Origin: Alligator mississippiensis
Taxonomy: Eukaryota; Chordata; Crocodylia; Alligatoridae
Assembly: GCF_030867095.1 (NCBI RefSeq)
Contig: NC_081833.1
Location: 68,971,895-69,035,894, forward strand
DNA length: 64,000 nt
Direction of reading: 5' to 3'
The position numbers and the translations under genes were made by a program. Positions 49,451-61,385 of this stretch are shown piece after piece. Within the stretch, counting starts at the first letter, position 1. Each line of letters starts with the position of its first letter. The notes below the pieces were generated by a model. The model made no database searches, was not told the DNA's origin, and saw nothing but the letters and a program-made list of their open reading frames with translations.

Positions 49451-49523
49451 GGGGCCCCACGGACTGGAAAGACCAGTTTGGCGGGCCACATGTGGCCTGC
49501 GGGCTGCATTTTGCCCACCCCTG
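49451..49523 (-). mobile_element. hAT (Charlie-like) terminal fragment
   Basis: The right boundary reads CATTTTGCCCACCCCTG; in reverse, CAGGGGTGGGCAAAATGCAG, the standard hAT/Charlie terminus, followed by CCCGCAGGCCACATGTGGCC. Only about 70 bp of one end are recognisable. It shares the terminus with the fragment ending at 12515. Confidence 0.75.
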
Positions 49524-52500
49524 GAATAGAGGATGGCAATTCATAACCTACTGGAGAGATTATTAATTGCTGCATAGTCAATAGCCAGATGGTGCATTTA
49601 CAACACAGGGGTGGTTTGGAGCGACCACACTTCAGGGGACCTTCTTATGTCTCATCCACAATCCCATGGCACGGAAAAGAATTTTCTTTAACACCATGCA
49701 GATGAGTGCAACATGTGCCCAACTCGTTGGCAATCAAGAAGTGAAGAAGGATATGGTTGTGGCAATAACTCCTCCCCAAATCTTCCTTGTCCACTTTTCT
49801 GCCTTGCAGAAAACAGTGCACGGGGGTTATATGGGTACTTTGCAACCTCACTATGAGCAGGATGCAGAGATCAATCCAAACTGAACTCTGAATCTAGATC
49901 CAAATTCCTTCAGCATTTGATGTTGCTCAGATCCGAGTGTCTGGCTTGGCCAGTTATAGAGATAACGACCATCTACAACATTCAGGTGTGTATCTGAAAT
50001 GCCCCGATATGGGAAGGCCCAGGATCTTCCACCTTTCGGTAAAATAGTATATTGCTTTCCTTATGCAAGGCTAAAAATGTTGGGTCATTTGCCACTTTTA
50101 ATTTCACTTGGTGTGTGTTTCCTTCTGCTTGAACAGTCTGTTTTTATGCCAAATGACAGTTCTATTTGCCCTCCTCCCCCTCTTTGAGCAGTTTATATAG
50201 AACATCTGGTTTTTAAAGTGTCGCAATCTCTAAACATATTCTAATGCTCTTGGGGATCAGAATATCAACAACTGTCTATTGCGGTAAACCGCATGTCTGG
50301 AAAACATTCCTGCAAACTGAGTTCTTAAATAAACACAAAGCATCTATAACACATAATGCAGAGCAACATTCACTCAAACTCAATATTTAGACCAGATGAG
50401 GTGCAAAATATGGTTTTCCTGGACTGAGCCATCGCAATTTACAGAAACATCGACAGACTTCCCTGTGTACACAATCAAGGGCAGAGGTGTGGCGAGAGGA
50501 TCCCAGGCCTACTCTAAGAGGGATCCGTTTGCTTGCAGCCTCCTCTTGCGAGACTTCCTTGCTCAGGATGGAGGCAGGAGGCCAGAAGGGACGTTCAGAA
50601 GTGAAATATGCCTTATCCCATTGAAAATGAGGTCCGAAGAGGAACGCGACCAAAACAGAGGCAGAACTACAGCACAAGTGGGTGAGACCCGGCGCGAAGA
50701 CTGAACACCTTGTAGAACATCTGCATCTCTTCTAATGGCCTGCATATGGAGGTCTGAAATCCAGTGGAGATACAGATATATTCAAAAGGTTAACTAAACC
50801 AAATTAAATGGGATAGTGAAAGGAAAACGACAGTAAATGGGCTCTAGTGGACAACTTCTGTTATTCTTCAACTTCATTACTATTTCTATAGTGCACACAA
50901 GGTATATTGAAGCAATAGGAGAGGGGATATACAATCAAACTGAAAAAGTTTCTTCCATTTTGAAAAATTCTGTTCGTTTGAGAGAGATTGGCTTTTATAA
51001 TATGAAGAATTCAAGAAAAAAAAGTCTCAAACCCCATTTTAAATGCACTGGTGGTTTTTGAATTGAGTTGACTGCATAATAGAAATGTCTGAAGCTCACT
51101 AAAATATTTCCATGTAATAAATACCTTTTGATTATTCTTTCAGAATCACAATACCTGGCTTCCCCTAAGTAAAGGCACGGAACACCCTAGTCCAATTGAA
51201 CACTTTAAAGAAAGCTTTTTCTAAATTTTAATGGAAACCCACATCATAATGAATAATGGAAACTTTATTATGGTAAATGCAGGTGATTATGTACTTATAA
51301 TAGCCGATGAAAGCCGTAACTGAATCTGAAGTTTATGGAGAAGGATTATTGAACATGACTCTTATAGTCCATCCAAGGTAAGATTTACCAAGGGAAAATT
51401 GAAATCAGCTGCTATCACCTTCTTGTAATATTAAAACGGGCTGGATAATTTTCTGATGATTAATAACATTTGCACATCAGGTAAGATAAGGGTAATAAAA
51501 TAGGTTGCTTCATGGCATTATTTCCAGATGGTGAAGATGATCAGCCTAAAGATCTACACGAAAGTCACCATTGCACAATTAGCAAGGCATTTTGGCCCCA
51601 CTTCCGCATGCTCCATCGTGGCATATTCAGTTGTTCTAACTTGCGTGGTGAAGGGAAGCAGCAGGGTGCGCACATCTAGGGAGCGTTGCACAGCTGATGT
51701 AAAGGGCTCCTTTGAATGATACTTTGCCTGAGATAGCAACACACTCCTGACCTGGACGTGACTGAGGACCAGATCCTGTATTATTCAAAGTCTTAAAATA
51801 TCAATTGAGGTCAGTAGGAATTTAGGTTTATAAAGAACATAGGTCCTTCGACTTTGGGGGAGAGAATGGGGGTGTTCTTTTCTTCCTCATCTACCTGAAG
51901 CATGGGGCAGTGGTAGTGCAGGTTACTGGGCAGGATTTGCTTCTGATGTGATCTGGCATAACCAAAGCTGATTTTATTTAGAGGATAAAAATGAATGGTT
52001 CCTAGAAAGGAAAGACATGCCAGTTTGCTGGCAGGGAGCCAGACGTGACCAGATCAGTAACACAAAGGTTGGGTTCTCAGCTGCCCATACATCCAGCTTG
52101 AAATAGCTATGGACTAATGTAAAACAGATATGTGCCAACATACAAGAACTTCTCTCACTCCTACTTGCTCAGGATTTACTGCTGTCCCATGATTTGGGAC
52201 AATTGGGGCGTAGCAAACTGCTAATATGGATATGATTCCCAGGGGAGTTGCACTATTGTTGCGGTGTCAGTGCTAATAACTTGCACGCTCTTGTGCCTAC
52301 GCTACAGTGTTATTCATTAGACTTGGCAAATCGGGATAGCATGCTTACAGCTTTCTGGAATTAGACATCCTAAAGTGTACGGCTTGCTTAAATACACACG
52401 GCATTCATTAGAGCCAAATACTTATGAACACCTTGAATTGTGAACATTATTGGAATCAGGTCTCTTGGCTAAAGCTAGAATCGAATGCCTTATGGCAACC

Positions 52501-52970
52501 TTGGATCATAGCCAGGACTCATATCAGGAAGTGTATGCATCCTTCTTTCAATATATTGCAGAGACTCTCTAACTTTGCGTGTAAATACTTTATAAGCATA
52601 TATTTCCCCAAAATATTTAACCCACAATAAGAGTCACTTTGGAATACCCCAACACTCTCTTTCCAATTATCCTGTAGCTAACACATGAGTTACTCTAATC
52701 ATGCTTTTAAAAAACATAAGCATTGTTTGGCCTTTTACAAGATTTGATAAAATCCTAAAAAGGAAACTTATAAAAGGACACGTGGGGCTTAACTTTACTT
52801 CGAATGCTGCTGTTTGACATATGTTTGCGGTTGATGACTAATTTAGAATTGCTACCAAAATGCAAGTATCTCATGAAATCCAGGAAATGGATAGGTAAGC
52901 ATTTCAATGGGCTTCCTCACATTAGACACCGGAGACTTCACAATCATTGCGTTTTATCTGCATACAAGCT
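49524..52970. other. Unassigned stretch, partly enhancer-like
   Basis: No gene is seen. The part 51200-51540 is AT-rich and repeat-free (CATAATGAATAATGG, GATGATTAATAACATTTG) and may be conserved. A donor-like AAGGTAAGA occurs near 51375-51383 without a credible exon. Confidence 0.4.
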
Positions 52971-53110
52971 CTGTGGAATAGGGAGGTAACATCCCTATTT
53001 TATGGGCTGGTAAACTGAGGCACAGGTCACACAGGAAGACTGAGGCATAAGTTGAATCTAAGTATTCTGAGCATGACTTCCTTGCCTTATGCACTAAGCC
53101 GCTCTTACCA
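52971..53110 (-). repeat. MIR-like SINE, minus strand
   Basis: GAGGTAACATCCCTATTTTA TGGGCTGGTAAACTGAGGCA CAGGTCACACAGG is the reverse MIR tail (gaggtagg..atccccattttacagatgaggaaactgaggcacag..gtcacacag), followed by GCACTAAGCCGC, also typical of the reversed 5' part. Confidence 0.7.
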
Positions 53111-54105
53111 CAGGGGCAAGCAAAATCCCATGCTGCCGAGGCGAGACTCTGTTACATCAGTGCACACATATGCAGCGCACCTGGTTGGATGGCATTCAAT
53201 ACAAATAAAAACATGTCTTGTCAGCCATGCCTTGAAGATATCATGCCTTTCCCATTCCTACTTGAGGAAGCTACATGTAGGTGATTTCTTAAAAAAAAAA
53301 ACGGCTTCATATAATAATAAACATTATTTATTCCTAAAGGCCATAGAAGTCAGCCCCTCCAAATGCACTGGAGCCAGTATTTTAAAGCATTTCTGTGATA
53401 TCCTTTTGCAAGTCACTTCCACAACCTCACGTACTGTATTGCAGCCTCTATAAATATATAGATCTGAGTATGACACCGCCATTCCCTCTGGTGTAATGGT
53501 AACATTTTGAATAAGTGGCGAGGAGCATTCGAATGAGAGTCACACAGCAGGCGGCGAGGAAGAAGGGACAGCACCTTCTCAGGGTTCAGATTTTCACCTT
53601 CATGTTAATGCTGCAGCAGAAAGCCTTTCATCTGGGTCCCTGGTGTAAAGTCAAAATCTACATTTAAATGGAGACATTTCACAAACTACAACTCACTGGA
53701 GCTGGGAAGCATCAACCCAGTGCTGCTATTTAACTGAAAATATGCCTTGAAATATAAATGATGGAAGGAGGGGCTTCCATAAGAAAAGAGGATCAAGGAA
53801 TTTTGATTGGAAGAGGAGGGAAACAGCCTCCGGCTTTTCAAAATATTGACCAAAGGAAACAGGAAAATGGTTCTGTCCATAAAGAAGAGCTCTATTAACC
53901 ATAATGCTGCTCTATTCAAACTACAATGTGATGGTTTTATCTTTGTATTAAAACAAAAAAAGGGTAAGGCTAGAGATATTACTTTTTTATATTGATAGTT
54001 CCAAACCCCATAAACTATTAGTATCTGTATCAGCCATAAAAATTAACAGCTACGGATCTTTTCGTGTTGCGCTCTTCAATTTTATTTTATCGCCACGTTT
54101 TTCAG

Positions 54106-54107
<2 letters not shown>
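53111..54107. other. Unassigned stretch
   Basis: No gene or repeat is recognised; a 133-codon frame (53052-53453) overlaps the MIR and has no recognisable content. Confidence 0.5.

Positions 54108-54143
<36 letters not shown>
54108..54143 (+). repeat. (GT)18 microsatellite
   Basis: Eighteen uninterrupted GT units, likely polymorphic in length. It explains the poly-(TH) run of the overlapping antisense frame. Confidence 0.97.
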
Positions 54144-54146
<3 letters not shown>

Positions 54147-54327
54147 ACTTGCTTTCTAAGTTGTTTGGTTTTTCCCCTCGATAGTGAGCTTTATCGTGGC
54201 TTGATAAGACTTGTACGATGAGGTTCCTTAACACAAGACAACTAACAGCAGGCACTCCTGATTCATTTACATCGGAGGTCACTATTGCACAGCAAGACCC
54301 TGGGAGGAGATAATGATAATATTGCGC

Positions 54328-54359
54328 AAAAAAGAAAAGAAAAGAAAAGAAAAAAAAAA
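54328..54359 (+). repeat. (GAAAA)n repeat
   Basis: Four AAAAG-type units and a terminal A-run. Confidence 0.9.
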
Positions 54360-54439
54360 TCTGGCTCTGATTATTTGGATTATTATATTGTCAGATGTTT
54401 TCCTAAAAACAAAGACTAAAAAATTCTGTCAATCACCTC

Positions 54440-54640
54440 AGGCCAAAACTGGCCTTCTTTTAATTTTCTGAGGCCAATGTAAACACCCAGCTTAATTTGG
54501 TATTTGCATTCACTTACATAACTTTTATTAGCAATTAATTAATCATATTTAAATGTCTACAGGACCTCTTTTGGGTAATAAATATCCAAGAGGCCTGTAC
54601 TGAGTTAATATAAAAATCATAGTTGCCAATAATATCATTA
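54440..54640. other. Candidate conserved non-coding block
   Basis: It is repeat-free, with AATGTAAACACC (forkhead-like), TTAGCAATTAATTAATCATA (homeodomain-like) and TAATAAATATCC. It resembles an enhancer, unproven. Confidence 0.25.
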
Positions 54641-55140
54641 TTATTATTATTTTAAAAGACTGATTTAAATTTAAGATGAGTTTTCAAAACTGAATCACAA
54701 GTCTGAATTTCTACTCTGGAAAGGCATCGGATTCCATATGATCCATAGGAGGCAGCCAGTACATATGGAACAGATAAAGGTCCACAAAGTTTATTGAATA
54801 TTGTGGCCTGCCGATGTAACAAAATAAGCCTCACACTGAGCACCAAGGTCTTAACATCAGCTTCCTTCTTTGTTAAGCTGTAATATACTGTAAGCTCTCC
54901 TCGGGCCAGCTTTGGATACACTGACTTATGAGGAGTATCACATCAGGCTCTGGCTGTCAGCGGTGTGAAAAGGATTCTAACACAATCAGTTGTCTGTTTT
55001 CTCTTCTCATCGAAAGCTATGGTGAGGGGAAGCTGGAAGATTTGCTATTCCTTTCCTGGACACACAAAAAAGCTCTGTGTTGGGTGTGAGCGTCATTGGG
55101 GATGGATGCTCCTGTTATGCAACACTCACCTTGGAGTGCA

Positions 55141-55389
55141 GCAAGGGAAGTTTAGGATAGATATTAAGAAAAAAATGTCTCACTAGGAGGGTAGTAAAGC
55201 ACTGGAACAGGTTACCCAGAGAGGTGGTGGAAGCTCCAGCCTTGGAGGTTTTTAAGACTTTGTTAGACAAAGCTTTGGCTGGGATGATGTACTTGGCTAT
55301 GGTCCTGATTTGAGCAGAGGGTTGGACTAGATATGACCTCCTGAGGTCTCTTCCAAACCTACTTTTCTGTAATTCTAATGTTTCTATGA
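55141..55389 (+). mobile_element. CR1 LINE 3' end, plus strand
   Basis: CACTGGAACAGGTTACCCAG AGAGGTGGTGGAAGCTCC, GGTTGGACTAGATATGACCT and GAGGTCTCTTCCAAACCTAC are the CR1 3' UTR, ending in ATTCTAATGTTTCTATGA tail units. About 250 bp are present. It resembles the 3' part of the copy at 58531, so both are of one subfamily. Confidence 0.93.
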
Positions 55390-56073
55390 TAATTTCACCG
55401 AGATGGATTAAGAGGGCACAAAGGCAAGGCCAGAGCAAATAAATTAGTTCCATTGCACCTTGCAGATAGCAATGGTAGGCCCTTTGCTCATAGAAAGATC
55501 ATCCAATATTTTCCCAGTTTATTCTCTTTCTGACTGCAGACTAGGATGGCATGAGTTAACTACATTGGATCCCGAACATTTTAGCTGACCAGAGCACTGC
55601 GGGTATGAGATGCTGGCTGTTCAAATGGATCACAGCCCTTGATTAACCTCACGTGAAAAGGCTAGTGAGGACCAGAAAGACCCTTCTCATGTTCCCATTG
55701 GAAATCCAAAGCTCCCTATCAATGCAAAACATGCTAGATGTTGATTTGGGCCCCTTGCAATCATAAGCAATGATTTTCCTTATTTGTTTTAATTCATTTT
55801 GAAAGCCTTTTCCTTTCCTCCGTTTCTTATAATGGCTAAATTCTGATTGGAAAAAAAAATAAACCTGAAAATTTTGGGGTTGTCAATGACTTCCATTTTA
55901 GGAAGTAATTGACAGCTTTGAATCCCAGCCTTTTCATTTAATTACTTCAGTTCAAAGCAGCTCTTTTCATACCAAAGAGCTGTATTTTTTCCCTGTGAAT
56001 AGTCTCCCTCCTCATAGGCACTCCAAAGAACAAAGTGAACGTTACTACTGCTGCTCTCTGGATCTCTCTGCAG
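55390..56073. other. Unassigned stretch, partly enhancer-like
   Basis: No gene is recognised. The part 55740-55950 is AT-rich and repeat-free, with GGAAGTAATTGACAGC and TTTAATTACTTCAG, perhaps regulatory. Confidence 0.4.
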
Positions 56074-56211
56074 ATAAGCATTGAGGCCACTCTGTCTCCT
56101 GTGAAACCTAAACACGTGTCCTCTAGCGATGGGCCTGAGCTTCACCAAACCCCTGCATCTTCTTCATTGAGCGCTGGAGCCAAGTTTCCAAACTACAGCT
56201 TCAACATAAAT
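56074..56211 (+). other. Weak 138-nt exon candidate
   Basis: It is bounded by an acceptor-like GGATCTCTCTGCAG and a strong donor, AAT|GTAAGT. It is open for 46 codons from the first base, so it would keep phase. The peptide begins ISIEATLSPVKPKHVSSSDG and ends SAGAKFPNYSFNIN, Ser/Pro-rich and probably disordered. No family is recognised. The phrase GATGGGCCTGAGCTTC could also be an old MITE, which would make the frame accidental. Confidence 0.22.
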
Positions 56212-56617
56212 GTAAGTAGGTTAGACTTCATGCACCAGACAGCAGTGCAAAGCACAAGGAGTAAGCAGTATCTCTGCGGCTTTGCACACATGTGCACAAA
56301 CACACACACAAACAGCTCTGCAGGCGTTGCAAATCATGAAAATGTATACAGGATACATATCAATATGAGCTAAAAAATGGAACTAAACTGGAGCCCTGGT
56401 GTCTCCAGAAGTTACGAGGGTGAAATAATAAATAATAATGCTCCCCTAGGACAGTGAATAGGTGCTATGAGACAAATGAGAGCTAATCCCATTCAGAAGC
56501 CAGGCAGGTCAGTCTTGATTTCCTTACAAGGGAAGGATGTGGGATGGGAGATCCTGGTCACCTGTGTCAAAGGCAGATGAAAAGATCCCACAGCAGCAGC
56601 AGCTGGGAGGCGTAATT
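56212..56617. other. Unassigned stretch
   Basis: A short CA-rich run lies at about 56296-56310. Otherwise nothing is recognised. Confidence 0.5.
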
Positions 56618-56720
56618 TCATAGCTGTTAGGGGCTGGAAGGGACCTTGCAGGTCATCGGGTCCAGCCCCCTGCTCTAGGCAGGAAGACAACTGGGGCCAA
56701 GTGACCCCAGCGAGGTGACC
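56618..56720 (-). mobile_element. CR1 LINE 3' end, minus strand
   Basis: TAGGGGCTGGAAGGGACCTT GCAGGTCATCGGGTCCAGCC CCCTGCTCTAGGCAGGA is the reversed CR1 terminus. It ends after about 100 bp, a strongly 5'-truncated copy. Confidence 0.92.
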
Positions 56721-58530
56721 GTCCAGGCTCCAGGTGACTGGTGTGTAAACAGGGAGAAGCTGTTGCTGACTTGCAGAAAAGCTGTCTCAGGACTAGGAGC
56801 TGGTAAAGAAACCAGACTTCGGCCTTATCAAAAAAGATTATTATCTAGCTGATATTCTTCAAGTTATTTCTGACAGGGTATAATCATATTATGATTATAC
56901 TGAAAGGAAAACTAGGGCTTTCAGCTATGAATACAAGAGATACATAACACTCCCAAATCATAATATAGCAATGTTCAGGGGAAAAAAACAAAACAAAACA
57001 CACACATGAAGAAACCTAGGTTTGCTATCCATCTCTCTGACTTTTTTGGCACATCACCTGTTTTGCATTAACTGCTTGTGGTAATGAGCCATGTTGGCAC
57101 AAAGGTCTTGATGTACGCTTTGGTTTAGTCAGGAAACATAAAGTAACAAAAATGTGTGATCCTGAAGTAACTGTCTGCATAGCGTGTGGACTGTCTTCCA
57201 AGAGATCTTGTTACACATGTATGAATACCTGTCACCGGGCTTTCACCAGCTGGTTTCCCATGCTTTACAATTGGAGCCTGTGGTTTAACTATCGAACTTG
57301 CAAAATGCCTAGAACCATTTGTTCAGTTCTGAGTAAGAATGACTCTGTCATCTTCCTAAGGTATAGAAACCAAGTTCCAGTTCCCTTTATTGTGCTCTGG
57401 GTCTCTCTGATAAAACTCAGGAAGCAAAAGGTCTCGATCCTGGAATATGATTTCCCTGGACAAACTTCAATATGACACTTTCTAGCTAAGTGCATGGTTT
57501 TGCCCTCATGGAACAACCCCTCACTTCAGCACCTAAAGGAGGATCCTAAAAAGTCCACTGCTAAAAAAACCATTCCTACATTGGCATTCACTCTTTCCCC
57601 CTTAATCTAGACTGAGGTACGTATATAAGATTTGCTATGGTGTCTTGTACTAACCCCTCATATGTTTTCCTGGGGTGCTGAGACTGCTGCTAAAAGATGT
57701 TATATGTTCATTTCTTTGTGAAGCTCGAATCCTTCAAGATGAGAAGGCATCCATCAATGTACAAATAGCATTATTATATTTATTTGTAAAGATATAGATT
57801 AAATTCTATTTAAATAAGAGCAGAAATAAGGCTGCAATTTATCCAGCCTAATAGACTGGAGTATATTTATTTAGACAAGACTGAACAGGGTGGCTTAGAT
57901 ATTTATCTGTTTCCTTTTCTACCGCTTTATTAATTCTATCCCACATTGTACAAATAGAAGGGTGATGCCTTTCCTGATAATTCGCTGATGAATTATTTTC
58001 GTCATTGGGGTATTTTCAAGGATCTTACCATCCACCCTCGATATCAGCCTACAAACACTATATAGTCTGTGTGTGCTGTGTCTGATGTAGCTTCTCAATT
58101 TTAATTTTAATTCTGTCTAGAGGGCAGCAGAACAGCATCTCTTATAGTCTCAAAGAGAAAATCTGCTTTTCTTTCCAGCTGAAGGACCCTGGGCACTTCT
58201 TCACTGTTCCTAATGCTGTGCTGAAAGGTACAGCCAGAACTTAACCAATCTTGGCCAATGTGGGTTGGCAAGGGGATAACGTGGTTAGCCCAGTCTGTCT
58301 CCCCACTGATCTAACAAACCAAGCTTGGACCTGCCAGGAACAGAGCTCTCACTAGCAGCCCTCAGAGGGTTTTGTCAGACTTTCTGCCAATGACCCACCA
58401 GCTATGAGGTAGTGTCTCTGCCTTCTGGATAGGGGTGTGCAGTACTAACTCAATTATTTAATGATGGGGGAGACGTTACTGCTGAGACTAGAACTTGTTT
58501 CTGTAGTTTCCAAGCCTACTGGGGCTCACA
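56721..58530. other. Unassigned stretch, partly enhancer-like
   Basis: No gene is recognised. The part 57720-58060 is AT-rich and repeat-free (ATTTAAATAAGAGCAG, CTGATGAATTATTTTCG) and may be conserved. Confidence 0.4.
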
Positions 58531-59680
58531 GAGAAACTCTGGACATGATATACCTTAACATACCTTGACTTTAACAAGGCTTTTGATACGGTTTCCCACA
58601 ACATTGTCACAAACAAGCTAGGGAAGTATGGGTTGGATGAATGAACTGTGAAGTGGATACAAAACTGCCTGGATCGTCGGGCTCAAAGGATCGTAATCAA
58701 TGGCTCAGTGTCTAGCTGGCAGCCAGTCTCAAGTGAAGTGCCCCAGGGGTCGGTCCTGGGGCTGGTTGCGTTCAATAACTTCATCAATGGCCTGGAAGAT
58801 GGCATGGAGTGCACCCTCAGCAAGTTTGCAGATGGCATCAAGCTGGGGAGAGTAGTAGGTAGGCTGGAGGGCAGGGCTAGGATTCAGAGTGACCTAGACA
58901 AATTGGAAGATTGGGCAAAAAGAAATCTCATGAGGTTCAACAAGGAAAGTGCAAAGTCCTACACTTAGGACAGAACAATCCCATGCATTGGTGCAACAGT
59001 CGGGCAGCAGCTCTGCAGAAAAGGACTGGGGGTTACAGTGAACAAGAAGCTGAATATGAACCAGCGTGTGCCCTTGTTGCCAAGAAGGCGAATGGCATAT
59101 TAGGCTGCATTGGCAGCAGATCAAAGGAAATGATTATTGCCCTCTATTTGGCACTCTGGTGAGGCCACATCTGGAGTACTGGGTCCAGTTTTGGGCCCCC
59201 CACTGCAGAAAGGATGTGGATAAATTGGAGAGAGTCCAACAGAGGGCAACAAAAATAGAGGGCTGGGGCACATGATTTCTGAGGAGAGACTGAGGGGACT
59301 GGGCTTATTTAGTCCGGAGAAGAGAAGACCGAGAGGGGATTTAATAGCAGCCTTCAACTACCTGAAGCAGGGTTCAAAAGAGGGTGTAACTAAACTGTTG
59401 TCAACGGTGGCAGATCAAGGATTAAAGGTCTCAAGTTGTGGTAAGGGAGATTTAAGTTGGATAGTAGGAAAAAACTCTCTCACTGGTTGGTTGTGAAGCA
59501 CTGGAACAGGTTATCCAGAGAGGTGGTGGCATCTCCATCCTTGGAGGTTTTCAAGACCCAGCTCAACCAAGCCTTGGCTGGGATGATCTAGTTAAGGCTG
59601 GTCCTGCTTTGAGCAGGGGGTTGGACGAGATGACCTCCCGAGGTCTCTTCCAACCCTCATTTTCTATGATTCTGTGATTT
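58531..59680 (+). mobile_element. CR1 LINE with part of ORF2, plus strand
   Basis: This is the longest element in the window. It holds the second half of the CR1 reverse transcriptase and the complete 3' UTR. In order: LDFNKAFDTVSHNIV (58565 on), VPQGSVLG and FINGLEDGMECTLSKFADGIKLG (to about 58850), DLDKLEDWAKRNLMRFNKE, then in other frames [53 protein letters not shown] and [22 protein letters not shown]. The catalytic FADD of the family reads FADG here. The frame changes at least three times and a stop falls in the early part, so it is dead. The 3' UTR ends in TTTCTATGATTCTGTGATTT. Confidence 0.96.
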
Positions 59681-60328
59681 AGGATATTCAAGAACAATGG
59701 AACACATTTGTTTAGTCTGAGTAACCTTTCAGTCCATATTAGCCACCTATACACTTGATCCCTCTTGGAAATTCTTAGGTTAAAAGGCAAGAAACAGAAT
59801 GAAATGCTTCATAGATTTTATGAGATGTTACTGGAATTTAACACCAGAGTCAGATGTTTGGAGGTGTGAGATTAGAACGGGAAAGGAATCCAAGAAGCAG
59901 CAACACCATCCCCACCATCCCCTCGACCCTTGGTATTGCTTCATTGTGTTGAGGGAGGGAGAGAGGAAAGAAGGAAGGCCGAGGCCGGATGAAATCTGCA
60001 AATTCCTTCATGTTCCTCTACCGAAGAAATGCCACGGATAATAAATGTTGTGCATCCTTTGCTGAGGAGTGAAATTTAGAGGCATGTCTCTAGATGCATA
60101 GAGATTGTATCTATATACTCTCTATCGAACTACATCACACACACTTTTCCTTGTACACTTAGTTATGGTGAACCACAAACTATTAGGATGTTTATAGTGG
60201 ATGTCTAAACCCAATCACAAGGCACAGAAGCTGGTGGGGAGATCAGGCGAATTTTAAATTCCAGTAAATTTAAGTTGAACTGGTTTGCATGATCTTAATG
60301 TTTACACAGATAATAAAAATTCACTGCA

Positions 60329-60370
60329 TGCGCACATACATGCACGCATGCATGCACACACACACACACA
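60329..60370 (+). repeat. CA-type microsatellite
   Basis: Degenerate GCACATACATGCACGCATGC units pass into pure CA repeats. Confidence 0.9.
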
Positions 60371-60970
60371 GATTGCTGTGAATAACAAATGCAACCTTTT
60401 CTTTCCTTTTTCTCTCTCAAACACAGAAAAGCAAAAGAAAGAATTTTTGTAACAAGCATTTCATATTTAAGACAGATTAGAACATTAGTGGTGTAATAAA
60501 GTAAATACAATGGCAATTGACCTGAGACTTGTGGGTTTTACCCCCATTTTTTGTTTACAGTTGAAGGTCGTAAGCTATACAAACCTCTATTGATCAGAGT
60601 CCTCTTTGTTTAAACAGAACCTACTGTATTTATTTGTGCTGTTCATCCAAAGTCAAACAAAAGGGGACAGTTTTAAGTAAATCTCTGCATGACACTGCTG
60701 CCATGTGGTTCATTCACTCAGTATACAGATGTTTTCAATCTGTACAGTTTGTCTTTCATATCCATATGAGATGAAGCAGGCTTGATTTAGGCTGGGAGTG
60801 ATGCCAAAGAGAGAAGATACATCATTAACCCTTAATAAACAGCGTATGAAGCATCCCCATTTTGCTCATTAGAGGACTCCTTGAAGGATGTGCATTGCAC
60901 CTTATAAGCAGCAGCTTTTCCTTTGCCTTCAGTACCCTGTAACTGTCATATACATATATCTATATACACA

Positions 60971-60972
60971 CA

Positions 60973-61001
<29 letters not shown>
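60971..61001 (+). repeat. (CATA)n microsatellite
   Basis: About seven and a half uninterrupted CATA units, flanked by TATATACACA and TATGTATATG; the antisense reading gives a Tyr/Met/Cys/Val run. Confidence 0.95.
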
Positions 61002-61003
<2 letters not shown>

Positions 61004-61249
61004 GTATATGCATAACCACCCCCCACCAAATTGTGTGTAGTTATTCCCTCCCCCTCTGCTTTGAAAAACATGTATTTGTCCCAAATTACTATGAGCATTT
61101 GTCAGGAAATCCCACTTTCTAAAATGATTGGAAATCCTGTGTAGAGGTCCCAAAGTGCTGGCCCCTGTGCAAACATCCACTAGGAGACAGTCCCAACTTT
61201 GCCGGCTTTATAATCTGCTTAGCCAACACAAAGGGTATGAAAAGGGGAC

Positions 61250-61385
61250 CATTATTTTGTACCTATGGATTTAAGTCTGGAAATTAAGAGACTGTCTCAA
61301 GGTCACATAAGAAGTCCATAGCATAGCCAGGAAATCAGTGCCCTGAATCTAAGCATACTGCTTTGGTCATAAGACTCCTCTCCCC
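61250..61385 (-). repeat. MIR/L2-like fragment, minus strand
   Basis: TCTCAAGGTCACATAAGAAG, CATAGCCAGGAAATCAGTGC and GCATACTGCTTTGGTCATAA fit the reverse MIR tail (cttgcccaaggtcacacagc ... gagccaggattc ... ). Confidence 0.55.

Larger units (their letters stand above)
59681..61249. other. Unassigned stretch with microsatellites
   Basis: No gene is seen; two tandem repeats are listed separately. Confidence 0.5.

Noticed and set aside
58648-58968. 106-codon frame as a host gene
   Set aside because: It is CR1 reverse transcriptase.
60971-61001. Evenly spaced repeat as a CRISPR-like array
   Set aside because: It is a simple tetranucleotide microsatellite without spacers.
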